Assembly (NCBI GenBank): GCA_024233975.1
Contig: JACKOX010000005.1
Location: forward strand, 83,742 to 147,741
From: Rhodanobacteraceae bacterium
Lineage (GTDB): Bacteria > Pseudomonadota > Gammaproteobacteria > Xanthomonadales > Xanthomonadaceae
Reading direction: 5' to 3'
DNA: 64,000 bases
Both the position numbers and the translations under genes were made by a program. The notes under the pieces were generated by a model. It was given only the letters and a program-made list of their open reading frames with translations, ran no database searches and was not told the DNA's origin. How positions within the stretch are numbered: the first letter of the stretch is position 1; each line of letters opens with the position of its first letter. This document shows positions 43,582-52,634 of this stretch, one piece after another.

Positions 43582-44534
43582 CAGAAGTACTTCCGCAGAT
43601 CCATGCCGGTGTAGAGCGAAGCCACCTGGTCGGCATAGCCGTTGAAAGGCAGCGTCGGGACGCGGTTGGCGAACAGCCGGGAACTGGTGCCGGCAATGCG
43701 GCGCTCCGTCTTCTGGCTCCAGCGCGGGTGATCCACGGCGGGATTCACGTTTGAATAGAAGCCGTACTCACTGGGCTGGGAGAGGTTCCAACTGGTCAGC
43801 GGCTGTTTCTCGGTGAATTCGATACGGACGATGGACTTGATGCTCTTGAACCCGTACTTCCACGGCACGACCAGCCGCAATGGCGCGCCGTTCTGCCGGG
43901 GCAGGTCGCGGCCGTACATGCCGGTGACCAGCAAGGTGAGTGGATGCATCGCCTCGTCCATGCGCAGGCCTTCGCGGTAGGGCCAGTTCAGCACCGGATA
44001 GCGCGTGCCCGGCATTTCCTGTTTGTCGACCTTGGTATGGAAGGACACGTACTTGGCCTTGGACGTGGGCCGGAATCGCTTCAGCAGGTCGCCGAGCGGA
44101 AAGCCGCGCCAGGGAATGACCATCGACCAGCCTTCCACGCAGCGCAGCCGGTAGATGCGGTCCTCCAGGGTGTGCGGCTTGAGGATGTCTTCCAGAGTGA
44201 AGCTGCCGGTTTCCTCGGCGTGCCCGGCGATCTGCACCGACCAGGGCGCGGTTTGCAGCGTGTGCGCGTAGCGTGCCGGATCGGCCTTGCCGGTGCCGAA
44301 CTCATAGAAGTTGTTGTAGGTGCTGGCGTCCTCGAAGCGGGTCTGCTCTTCCTCCGCTGCCGGCCGGGGTGTGGCGGACTGGGATGACGGCGCATCGCTG
44401 CTGCCGGCCTCACAGGCGCCAAGGCCCAGCAGGGGCAGGGCGGCGCCGGCCATCAAAAGGCGTCGTCGGGCCTGGTACACCGGTTCCGGGGTGATTTCCG
44501 AGGGTGATGGCTGGTTGTGATTGCGTGATGTCAT
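43581..44534 (-). CDS. msrP: MsrP, periplasmic methionine sulfoxide reductase (molybdopterin)
   Basis: A 317-residue molybdoenzyme that repairs oxidised methionine in periplasmic proteins. The Tat signal has ARRRLLM at 22-28. It ends in the lipobox LGAC (C41), unlike E. coli MsrP, which is soluble, so this one may be a Tat-exported lipoprotein. The molybdenum-ligand cysteine is C132 in YRLRCVEGWSM; NNFYEFG, VPWKYGFKSIKSIV and NGYADQVASLY are family motifs. Two ATGs lie in tandem; AGGAGG at 44540-44545 sits five bases from the second (44534) but only two from the first (44537), so the second is favoured. Confidence 0.93.
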   Translation of the reverse strand: MTSRNHNQPSPSEITPEPVYQARRRLLMAGAALPLLGLGACEAGSSDAPSSQSATPRPAAEEEQTRFEDASTYNNFYEFGTGKADPARYAHTLQTAPWSVQIAGHAEETGSFTLEDILKPHTLEDRIYRLRCVEGWSMVIPWRGFPLGDLLKRFRPTSKAKYVSFHTKVDKQEMPGTRYPVLNWPYREGLRMDEAMHPLTLLVTGMYGRDLPRQNGAPLRLVVPWKYGFKSIKSIVRIEFTEKQPLTSWNLSQPSEYGFYSNVNPAVDHPRWSQKTERRIAGTSSRLFANRVPTLPFNGYADQVASLYTGMDLRKYF

Positions 44535-44607
44535 CATGGCCTCCTGAGCATACGCCCTTGGTCCGTCCAACCAAGCGCCAGTTCCCACGGCTGCGATGGC
44601 CCGGGCG

Positions 44608-44613
44608 TATACT
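44608..44613 (+). promoter_or_regulatory. Candidate -10 element for the GGDEF-EAL gene
   Basis: TATACT matches the -10 consensus in five of six positions and lies 35 bases before the start codon. No good -35 is seen at 16-18 bases upstream. Confidence 0.3.
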
Positions 44614-44647
44614 GCGACCGACCGAGCTGTCTCACAGGGGAGGCCGA

Positions 44648-47600
44648 ATGGGGTTTGCCAGCGCCTTCGACCGTTGCCGGACGGTAGTGGCGATAGTCCG
44701 CCAGGACGACGCGCGTTTCGTCGAGGTCAATTCGGCGATGCGCGAGCAGCTCGGCTGGGAGCCATCCGAGGTGGTCGGCCAGCGCACGGTCGATATCGAT
44801 CTCTGGCCAGACGCCGACACAAGGTCGCGCATCTATTCGGCGCTGCGGACGCGGCAGCGGGTGGTCGGCCTTCCGCTGTTTGCCCGGCACAAGGACGGAC
44901 GGCTGATTCCCTCGCTGCTCGATGTTGAGTGCGTCGAGCGGGACGGCGAACTCATGCATTTCTGCCTGCTGCGCGTTGGCACCGATGCCGGTGACGTCGG
45001 GTCGGACCCCGAAGTCGAGCAGGAAAGCTATCGCGCGCTCTACCTCGCGGCCACCGAAGGCCTGTACCGCAGTCTTCCCGATGGCGGCTTCATCGACGTC
45101 AATCCCGCGATGGCCGACATCTTCGGCTTTCCCTCCGCCACCCACATGCTGGCACGGCAGGATGCCGTGGCCACCGACTACTACGTGGACCCGGCGCACG
45201 GTCGCGAAGTGCATCGCGAGCTGCTCGACAAGGGCGAGATTCGCGGCGTCCGAAGCCTGGTTCGCCGCAACGATGGCAGCGAGCGCTGGATTCTCGAGAA
45301 CGCCCACGAGGTTCGGGATGACCACGGCCAGCTTCGTTTTTACGAAGGGTCGGTTGTCGATATCACCGACCAGGTCGCCGGCGAGGAGGCGCTTCGCCAG
45401 TCCGAAGCCATGTACCGGGTGCTGGTCGACAATTGCCGTGATGGTGTGTTCCTGGTGCAGCACGGCGTTGTCGTGTTCGCCAATCCGGCACTCGCCGAAA
45501 TGCTGGGCTACCAGCAGCAGGACCTGATCGGCAGCAACTACGTGGACCACGTCGCACCCGAGGATCTCGCTGCCCAGGCCGGGCGCCGCGCCGAGCGCGA
45601 GGCCGGCTCCATGGCGTTGCAGAGCTACGACCTGCAACTGATCCATCGCGAGGGCCACAAGCGCCTGTTCGCCGTGTTCGCCGATGCCGTGATGCTTCAC
45701 GGTGAACCGGCGTCCACCGGACTGGCGCGTGACGTCACCGAGGAGCGAGCACAGCAGCGGGCGATCGAGGCCGCGGAGCGGCGCTATCGCGAACTGTTCG
45801 AGGAGTCGCCGGTTGGCCTGTTCCGCACCCTGCACGACGGCACCATCGTCGACGCCAACCCCGCCATGGTGCACATGCTGGGCTACGACGATGCCGACCA
45901 GGTGATGCGGGAAGCCGGCAACGTCGTGAATCTCTACGCCGATCCCGAAGAACGCGTGCGCCTGGTTGCGCGCATGCTTCGCGACGGTCACGTGACCGAT
46001 CATGAGACCCGCCTGATCTGCCGCGACGGCCGGCATCGCTGGGTCAACGTCAATGTGCGACTGCAAAATGACGGCGGGACGCGTGATGCCGACGAAAGCC
46101 AGCTGCGTTTCGCCGGCTCGGTGCAGGACATCCAGCATCGTCGGGTGATCGAAGAGGCCTTGCTGCGTTCGGAAGCCCGCTACCGGCAGCTGGTCGACCA
46201 CAGCCAGGCCGGTGTGTTCGTGGCGCGTGGGCGACGCTATGTCTACGTCAACCAGCGCATGGCCTCAATGTTCGGTTACACCGAGCGCGAACTGACGACG
46301 ATGAGCTTCGACCGCCTGCTCGCACCGGAGTATCGCAAGCCGGCACATGCGCGGCTGGACCGTTTCGACGCCGGAGAAGAGCTGCCGCTGGAGTTCGAGA
46401 GCTGCTATCTGCACAAGGATGGTCACCGCATCTACGTGACCGTCAGCGCCGGTCCGGTCGACCTCGATGGCGAGCGTCACCTTACCGGCACCGTTCGTGA
46501 CATCACCCGGCAGCGCGAGGCAGAGCAGCGACTCCGCTTCCACGCCACCCACGATGCCCTGACCGGTCTGCCGAATCGCATGGTCTTCCACGACCGCCTG
46601 AAACAACGGATCGCCGATGCGCGGGTCGGTGGCGACTTCAACTATGCGGTGCTGTTCGTGGACCTGGATGGCTTCAAGCTGGTGAATGACGGGCTTGGGC
46701 ACGCCGCGGGTGACCGTCTGCTGGTCACGCTGGCGGTCGAGCTGGAAACCGCGTTCCGCGACGATGCGCTGCTGGCCCGCTACGGGGGTGACGAATTCAC
46801 CCTGCTGTCGCTGGGTCCCTGCGACCGCGCCCGTGCCGAGGGCATGGCCACGCGCCTGCTGGACCTGTTCTCGCGTCCCATGGACCTGGACGGCCATCGG
46901 GTCTATTCCGGCGCCAGCGTCGGTATCGTCCTTGGCAGCGACGCCTACGAAACGCCGGACCAGGTGCTGCGCGATGCCGACACGGCCATGTACCGGGCCA
47001 AGGCGAAGGGCAAGTCGGCCTATGTGTTCTTCGACGACAGCATGCGTTCCGCCGCGCAGCGTCGGCTGGCTCTGGAGACCGACCTGAGGCAGGCGCTGGA
47101 GCGCGAGGAATTCCGCGTGCATTTCCAGCCCATTGTCGACATGGAGGACGGGCGGACGGTGGGCTGCGAGGCATTGCTGCGCTGGCAGCATCCCGAACGT
47201 GGCCTGCTGTATCCCGGTGACTTCCTTGAGGTTGCGGACGAGAGCGGGCTACTGGCCACCATTGACTGGTGGGTGATGCGCCAGGCGGCCGGACAGCTGC
47301 TGCAATGGCAGCAGGATCACGGAGTGCTGCGACTCAGCGTCAACATGGACGAACGCCAGTTCAATGACCCTCGGCTGCTGTCGCGCATCGAGCGTGTCCT
47401 GGCGGACAGCGGTCTTTCCGCCGCCAGCCTGCAGCTGGAGATCACCGAGACGGTGTTCCGGCAGGGGCGGCAGCAGGCGGTTGAGCGTCTGGAAGGCCTG
47501 AAGGCGCTGGGCCTGGGGCTGGTGGTCGACGATTTCGGCACCGGCTACTCGTCGCTGGAGTCCTTCACCTCGGCGACGTTCGATGCCCTGAAGATCGATC

Positions 47601-47848
47601 ATAGTTTCGTGGCAGACCTGGTCAGCAATCCGCGGCATCAGGCGATTGCCCGCACCATCGTTGGTTTTGCCGGCGACCTGGGTCTCCAGCTGATCGCGGA
47701 AGGCGTGGAAACCGAACAGCAAAGGCAGTTGCTGCTGGGCATGGGCTGCCGCCTGGCGCAAGGCTACCTGTTCGGCAGACCGATGGATTCCGATGCCTTT
47801 GGCGAGTGGTTGGCGACGGAATCCGAGCGGAAGATTCGCCGCGCCTGA
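44648..47848 (+). CDS. PAS-GGDEF-EAL protein (cyclic-di-GMP turnover)
   Basis: A 1066-residue signalling protein without obvious transmembrane segments. Five PAS-type sensor domains lie in tandem, roughly at 1-115, 128-255, 257-380, 382-505 and 510-625, each ending in the usual DIT-type linker. The GGDEF domain retains the intact motif (RYGGDEFTLL) and the DALTGLPNR start. The EAL domain retains CEALLRW, and DDFGTGYSSL later. Both synthesis and hydrolysis of c-di-GMP are therefore possible, with sensing deciding the balance. GGGGAGG precedes the ATG at 44648; open frame further upstream is unsupported. Confidence 0.93.
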   Translation: MGFASAFDRCRTVVAIVRQDDARFVEVNSAMREQLGWEPSEVVGQRTVDIDLWPDADTRSRIYSALRTRQRVVGLPLFARHKDGRLIPSLLDVECVERDGELMHFCLLRVGTDAGDVGSDPEVEQESYRALYLAATEGLYRSLPDGGFIDVNPAMADIFGFPSATHMLARQDAVATDYYVDPAHGREVHRELLDKGEIRGVRSLVRRNDGSERWILENAHEVRDDHGQLRFYEGSVVDITDQVAGEEALRQSEAMYRVLVDNCRDGVFLVQHGVVVFANPALAEMLGYQQQDLIGSNYVDHVAPEDLAAQAGRRAEREAGSMALQSYDLQLIHREGHKRLFAVFADAVMLHGEPASTGLARDVTEERAQQRAIEAAERRYRELFEESPVGLFRTLHDGTIVDANPAMVHMLGYDDADQVMREAGNVVNLYADPEERVRLVARMLRDGHVTDHETRLICRDGRHRWVNVNVRLQNDGGTRDADESQLRFAGSVQDIQHRRVIEEALLRSEARYRQLVDHSQAGVFVARGRRYVYVNQRMASMFGYTERELTTMSFDRLLAPEYRKPAHARLDRFDAGEELPLEFESCYLHKDGHRIYVTVSAGPVDLDGERHLTGTVRDITRQREAEQRLRFHATHDALTGLPNRMVFHDRLKQRIADARVGGDFNYAVLFVDLDGFKLVNDGLGHAAGDRLLVTLAVELETAFRDDALLARYGGDEFTLLSLGPCDRARAEGMATRLLDLFSRPMDLDGHRVYSGASVGIVLGSDAYETPDQVLRDADTAMYRAKAKGKSAYVFFDDSMRSAAQRRLALETDLRQALEREEFRVHFQPIVDMEDGRTVGCEALLRWQHPERGLLYPGDFLEVADESGLLATIDWWVMRQAAGQLLQWQQDHGVLRLSVNMDERQFNDPRLLSRIERVLADSGLSAASLQLEITETVFRQGRQQAVERLEGLKALGLGLVVDDFGTGYSSLESFTSATFDALKIDHSFVADLVSNPRHQAIARTIVGFAGDLGLQLIAEGVETEQQRQLLLGMGCRLAQGYLFGRPMDSDAFGEWLATESERKIRRA

Positions 47849-47965
47849 GCTCCCCGGACGCGGCAACAACCCCGATGTTGCCACCGCTCATATGACCCGC
47901 TTCCGTGCTGCGGTGCGGCATGCTAAGTTCGATACCGTCCCGCACGGTCATCTCGGAGTTTCCCC

Positions 47966-49045
47966 ATGTCTCGCGGTTTCAATTTCAGCGCCGGCCCGGC
48001 CGCGCTGCCAGAGGCGGTTTTGCGTCAGGCCCAGGCCGAACTGTTGGAATGGGGCGGTGAACGCGCCTCGGTGATGGAGGTCAGCCATCGTGGCAAGGCC
48101 TTCGTGGAAACCGCCGCCGAAGCCGAGCGCGACCTGCGCGAGTTGCTGGCGATCCCGGAAAACTACCGGGTACTTTTTCTGCAGGGTGGCGCAACGCAGC
48201 AGTTCGCGCTGATCCCGATCAATTTCGCCGCTGGCCAGCGCGCCGACTACCTGGTGACCGGCGCCTGGGGCGAGAAGGCGGTCAAGGAAGCCAAGCCCTA
48301 CGCCAACGTGCAGGTGATTGCCGACACCAAGGCCGGCAACTACACCGATATTCCGGACGCCGGCTGGTCGGTCGATCCTTCCGCGGCCTACCTGCACTAC
48401 ACGCCGAACGAAACCATCCATGGTGTTGAATTCCATGACATTCCCAACAGTGGTGACGTGCCGCTGGTGGCGGACATGTCATCGACCATCCTGTCGCGGC
48501 CTATCGACGTCTCGCGTTTTGGCATGATCTATGCCGGTGCGCAGAAGAACATCGGGCCATCGGGTCTGGCCATTGCCATCATCCGTGACGACCTGATGGC
48601 GCGCTGCCCGGATGGCATCGCCAAGATATTCAACTACAACGCCATCGCCGGCTCGGATTCGATGCTGAATACGCCGCCGACGTTCGCCTGGTACCTGGCC
48701 GGGCTGGTGTTCAAGTGGCTCAAGCAGCAGGGCGGTCTGGCCGCCATGGCCGAACGCAACCGCGCCAAGGCCGATGCCCTGTACGCCGCGATTGACGGCT
48801 CCGGCGGCTTCTACGCCAATCCGGTGGCGCCGCGCGCCCGTTCCTGGATGAATATTCCCTTCACGCTGAAGGACGCTGCGCTGGACGCCGACTTCCTCAC
48901 CCAATCCAAGGCCGCCGGGCTGCTGGCGCTGAAGGGGCATCGTTCGGTGGGCGGCATGCGTGCCTCCATCTACAACGCCATGCCGATGGAAGGCGTGCAG
49001 GCGTTGATCGATTTCATGGCCGATTTCGCTCGAAAACACGGCTGA
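47966..49045 (+). CDS. serC: Phosphoserine aminotransferase
   Basis: A 359-residue PLP aminotransferase that forms 3-phosphoserine from 3-phosphohydroxypyruvate, and also acts in pyridoxal phosphate synthesis. It begins with the family motif FNFSAGPAALP; the PLP lysine is in GMIYAGAQKNIGPSG; and HRSVGGMRASIYNAMP near the end binds phosphate. GGAG lies seven bases before the ATG, and a GCTAAGTT element (47922-47929) may be the -10 of the promoter for the long operon that starts here. Confidence 0.96.
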   Translation: MSRGFNFSAGPAALPEAVLRQAQAELLEWGGERASVMEVSHRGKAFVETAAEAERDLRELLAIPENYRVLFLQGGATQQFALIPINFAAGQRADYLVTGAWGEKAVKEAKPYANVQVIADTKAGNYTDIPDAGWSVDPSAAYLHYTPNETIHGVEFHDIPNSGDVPLVADMSSTILSRPIDVSRFGMIYAGAQKNIGPSGLAIAIIRDDLMARCPDGIAKIFNYNAIAGSDSMLNTPPTFAWYLAGLVFKWLKQQGGLAAMAERNRAKADALYAAIDGSGGFYANPVAPRARSWMNIPFTLKDAALDADFLTQSKAAGLLALKGHRSVGGMRASIYNAMPMEGVQALIDFMADFARKHG

Positions 49046-49075
49046 CATTTTCTCTGGCAATCAATGGGTTGAAAC

Positions 49076-50236
49076 ATGTTTCGCATCAAGACCATCAACA
49101 ATATCGCGCGCTCTGGCCTGGACCGTTTTCCGGACGATCGATATTCGGTCAGTGATGGCGAGGACAACCCGCACGCCATCATCCTGCGTTCGGCCAACCT
49201 GCACGAGCTGCAGCCGGGCGAGGCCCTGGAAGCAATCGGTCGTGCCGGTGCCGGCACCAACAACGTGCCGGTTTCGCGCATGAGCGAGGCCGGCATTCCG
49301 GTGTTCAATGCGCCGGGCGCCAACGCCAACGCAGTCAAGGAACTGGTGCTGACCGGCATGCTGCTGGCGGCGCGCAACGTCAGCGACGCGCTGGGTTTCG
49401 TCAGCACCCTGGGTGGCGTCGAGGATCCGGCCAAGGCCATGGAAGCGGAGAAGAAGCGCTTCGTCGGCTACGAGCTGGAAGGCAAGACGCTGGGCGTGAT
49501 CGGTCTCGGTGCGATTGGCGTCAAGGTCGCCAACGCGGCCCGCGCGCTGGGCATGACGGTGATCGGCTTCGATCCGCACATGACGGTGGAAGGCGCCTGG
49601 CAGCTGTCGTCGGACGTGGCCAAGGCGGGTTCGCTCAACGAACTGTTCGCGGCATCCGACTTCATCAGCTTCCACGTGCCGCTGAACGACGCCACGCGCG
49701 GTCTGTTCGGCAGCGACGCGCTGGCGGTGGCGAAGCAGGGCGTGGTGCTGCTGAACTTTGCCCGTGACGGAATCGTTGATCACGCCGCACTGGCCGAAGG
49801 CCTGGCCGACGGCCGCATCGGTCGCTACGTCACCGACTTCCCGCCGACGAAGCTGCTCGACAATCCGCGCGTGATTGCCATGCCGCACCTGGGTGCTTCC
49901 ACCCGCGAGGCCGAGGAAAACTGCGCGCGCATGGTGGTCGACCAGATCCGTGATTTCCTCGAAAACGGCAACATCCGCCATTCGGTGAACTTCCCCGACA
50001 CGCGGATGGCGCGCGAGGGCAGCACGCGCCTGTGCATCGCCAACCGCAACCGGCCGAACATGATCGGCCAGCTGTCGCAGGTGCTGGGTGCGGCCGGCAT
50101 CAACATCCACCAGATGCACAACGCCTCGCGCGGTGATCTGGCTTACACCCTGATCGATACCGACAGCGACGTCGACGCCGATGCACTGGCTGCGTTGCGC
50201 GGCATCGATGGCGTGTTGAGGCTGAGGGTCGTGTGA
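49076..50236 (+). CDS. serA: D-3-phosphoglycerate dehydrogenase
   Basis: A 386-residue NAD-dependent enzyme catalysing the first step of serine synthesis. The NAD-binding motif is GVIGLGAIGVKVANAA, the catalytic Arg-Glu-His residues lie in LNFARDGIVDH and MPHLGASTREAEENCA, and a C-terminal ACT domain (about 310-386, with RPNMIGQLSQVLGAAGINI) likely binds serine. It is the short type lacking the intervening domain of mycobacterial enzymes. It follows serC by 30 bases and its stop overlaps the pheA ATG. Confidence 0.95.
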   Translation: MFRIKTINNIARSGLDRFPDDRYSVSDGEDNPHAIILRSANLHELQPGEALEAIGRAGAGTNNVPVSRMSEAGIPVFNAPGANANAVKELVLTGMLLAARNVSDALGFVSTLGGVEDPAKAMEAEKKRFVGYELEGKTLGVIGLGAIGVKVANAARALGMTVIGFDPHMTVEGAWQLSSDVAKAGSLNELFAASDFISFHVPLNDATRGLFGSDALAVAKQGVVLLNFARDGIVDHAALAEGLADGRIGRYVTDFPPTKLLDNPRVIAMPHLGASTREAEENCARMVVDQIRDFLENGNIRHSVNFPDTRMAREGSTRLCIANRNRPNMIGQLSQVLGAAGINIHQMHNASRGDLAYTLIDTDSDVDADALAALRGIDGVLRLRVV

Positions 50237-51477
50237 TGGCCAGTCGCAAGACGATCAGGACGGCCGAAAAGCGCGCGGCGGCAAAGGCTGCGGGGAAGGG
50301 CAAAGGCACGTCGTCCGGCAAATCAGCGGGGGCGAGCAAGGTCAACAGGAAAGCCGGCGCGAAACCGGCTGCGACAGTCAAACCCGGGTCGGAAAATGCT
50401 GTTCCGGCGCTTCCCGAGGTGCGCGCGCGCATTGACAGCATCGACCGGGAGATCCAGCAGCTGATCGCCGAGCGCGCGCGTTTTGCGCAGCAGGTCGGTC
50501 GCGCCAAGGGCAAGTTGAAAGCCGCCGTTGACTACTACCGTCCCGAGCGCGAGGTTCAGGTGCTGCGCGGCGTGCTGGACCGCAATGGCGGTCCGTTGTC
50601 CGACGAGGAGATGGTGCGGCTGTTCCGCGAGATCATGTCCGCCTGCCTGGCGCAGCAGGAGCCGCTGAAGGTCGGCTTCCTCGGCCCGGAAGGCACGTTT
50701 TCACAGCTTGCCGTGCACAAACACTTCGGGCATTCCGCCCACGGCCTGCCGCTGACCAGCATCGAGGAGGTGTTCCAGGAAGTGGAGTCCGGCAACGCCG
50801 ATTTTGGCGTGGTGCCGGTGGAAAACTCCACGCAGGGCACCATCCAGTCCACGCTGGACATGTTCCTGACCTCCAAGCTCAAGATTTGCGGCGAAGTCGA
50901 GCTGCGCGTGCACCAGCACCTGCTGTCGCGCACCGGCCACATCGAGGACATCGAACGCATCTACTCGCACCCGCAGAGTTTCGCGCAGACCAAGGCCTGG
51001 CTGCGCCAGCACCTGCCGCACGTGGAGAAGATCCCGGTCTCCAGCAATGCCGAGGCCGCGCGCCGTGCGCGCAATGCCGACGACGCGGCGGCAATTGCCG
51101 GCGCGTCGGCGGGCAGCGTCTATGGCCTGAAAGTCGTTGCCGGCCCCATCGAGGATCACGCCGACAACACCACGCGCTTCCTGGTGCTGGGTCGCGAGTT
51201 GTTCCCGCCCAGTGGCCATGACCGCACCTCGCTGCTGATCTTCATCCGCGACCGTCCCGGTGCCCTGTACCAGGTGCTGAGCCCGTTCGCGGACCAGGGT
51301 CTGTCGATGAATCGCATCGAGTCACGTCCGGCGCACTCCGGGCGCTGGCAGTACGCGTTCTTCGTCGACATCGCCGGCCACGTGCAGGATGAAGCGATGA
51401 AAAAGGCCATCGCGCAGCTGGATGCCTCGGCGCAGGAGGTCAAGGTATTGGGCTCCTATCCGGTCGCGGTGCTGTGA
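50236..51477 (+). CDS. pheA: Chorismate mutase / prephenate dehydratase (P-protein)
   Basis: A 413-residue bifunctional enzyme leading to phenylalanine. An unusual N-terminal extension of about 58 residues is rich in Lys, Ala, Gly and Ser. It is followed by the AroQ chorismate mutase domain (about 60-145, VRARIDSIDREIQQLIAERARFAQQVG), the dehydratase domain (about 148-330, with FLGPEGTFSQ, VVPVENSTQGTI and the TTRFLVL motif with the catalytic threonine), and an ACT domain with ESRP that binds phenylalanine. The ATG overlaps the serA stop in a TGATG. Confidence 0.95.
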   Translation: MASRKTIRTAEKRAAAKAAGKGKGTSSGKSAGASKVNRKAGAKPAATVKPGSENAVPALPEVRARIDSIDREIQQLIAERARFAQQVGRAKGKLKAAVDYYRPEREVQVLRGVLDRNGGPLSDEEMVRLFREIMSACLAQQEPLKVGFLGPEGTFSQLAVHKHFGHSAHGLPLTSIEEVFQEVESGNADFGVVPVENSTQGTIQSTLDMFLTSKLKICGEVELRVHQHLLSRTGHIEDIERIYSHPQSFAQTKAWLRQHLPHVEKIPVSSNAEAARRARNADDAAAIAGASAGSVYGLKVVAGPIEDHADNTTRFLVLGRELFPPSGHDRTSLLIFIRDRPGALYQVLSPFADQGLSMNRIESRPAHSGRWQYAFFVDIAGHVQDEAMKKAIAQLDASAQEVKVLGSYPVAVL

Positions 51478-52634
51478 GCCAAAGCGAGCAAGCTGGCCAG
51501 GGTGATCGGGCGTCCGTTGAGGCATTGGCGCAGCCGGCAATCCAGCAGCTGCGCGCCTATGATCCCGGGCACGACCTGATCGCGCTGCGCCGGCAGTTCG
51601 ATGACCTGATCGAGCTCGGTGCCAACGAAAGTCCCTATGGCGCCAGTCAACTGGCACTGGCGGCGGCACGCTCGGCCATCGAAGACCTGCATCGCTATCC
51701 CGATCCGCTGGGCGGCGACCTGAAGCGCGCGCTGGCCGATGCGTTCGGACTGGAAACCGCGCAGATCGCACTGGGCAATGGTTCGCACGAATTGCTGATG
51801 CTGTTGGGGCAGGTCTTCACCGGACCGACTGCCGCGTTGGCCTGTGCCCGGCATTCCTTCGCGGTCTATGCGCTGTCCGCCATGGCGACGGGTGCACCGA
51901 TCCAGTGGGCAGACGCCAACCCGCGCGAGCACGCCATGCCCTGCGGCCACGATCTCGATGCGCTGTTGTCGGTGATCGACGACCGCACGCGGCTGGTCTG
52001 CCTCGCTAACCCGAATAACCCAACCGGTACCTGGCTGACCCGCGAGGAGCTGCGCGATTTCCTGGCGCGGGTGCCGGGTCACGCCATCGTGGTCGTGGAC
52101 GAGGCCTACCGGGAATACCAGGATGAACCGGAAGCGGCTTCAGCCGTCGGGCTGATGAGCGAGTTTCCTCGCCTGGCAGTGACCGGGACGTTCTCCAAGG
52201 CGCATGGCCTGGCCGGTCTGCGCGTCGGATACCTGCTGGCGCAGCCGCCGGTGATCGGCTTGATCGAACGCCTTCGTGAATCCTTCAACGTCAACAGCGT
52301 TGGAATGGCAGCCGCGCAGGCCGCGTTTGCAGATCGCACGCATCTCGATCACGTGCGACAGGAGAATGCGCGCGAACGCGAGGCGCTGGCGCAGGGGCTG
52401 CGCGAGCGCGGCCTGTTCGTGTTTCCCTCGCGAACCAACTTCCTGCTGGTCGAGTTCGGACCGCATTGCGCGGCGTTGGAGCAACGGCTGGTGGATTGCG
52501 GCGTGGTTCTCAGGCCCATGGGCGGTTACGGACTCGGCGACTGCCTGCGCATCACCGTCGGCACGGCCGACGAGAACCGCCTGCTGCTGGAAACGCTGGA
52601 TGTGCTGATGCCGCAGGTCGCGTCGGCATCGTGA
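51474..52634 (+). CDS. hisC: Histidinol-phosphate aminotransferase
   Basis: A 386-residue class II aminotransferase. ELGANESPYG, the NPNNPTGT motif, DEAYREY and the PLP lysine in TGTFSKAHGLAGLRVGY are clear. In this gene context (between pheA and aroA) the enzyme is the HisC2 type, which can also transaminate aromatic precursors such as phenylpyruvate. The start is a GTG overlapping the pheA stop (GTGA). The stop overlaps the aroA start in the same way. Confidence 0.94.
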   Translation: MSQSEQAGQGDRASVEALAQPAIQQLRAYDPGHDLIALRRQFDDLIELGANESPYGASQLALAAARSAIEDLHRYPDPLGGDLKRALADAFGLETAQIALGNGSHELLMLLGQVFTGPTAALACARHSFAVYALSAMATGAPIQWADANPREHAMPCGHDLDALLSVIDDRTRLVCLANPNNPTGTWLTREELRDFLARVPGHAIVVVDEAYREYQDEPEAASAVGLMSEFPRLAVTGTFSKAHGLAGLRVGYLLAQPPVIGLIERLRESFNVNSVGMAAAQAAFADRTHLDHVRQENAREREALAQGLRERGLFVFPSRTNFLLVEFGPHCAALEQRLVDCGVVLRPMGGYGLGDCLRITVGTADENRLLLETLDVLMPQVASAS

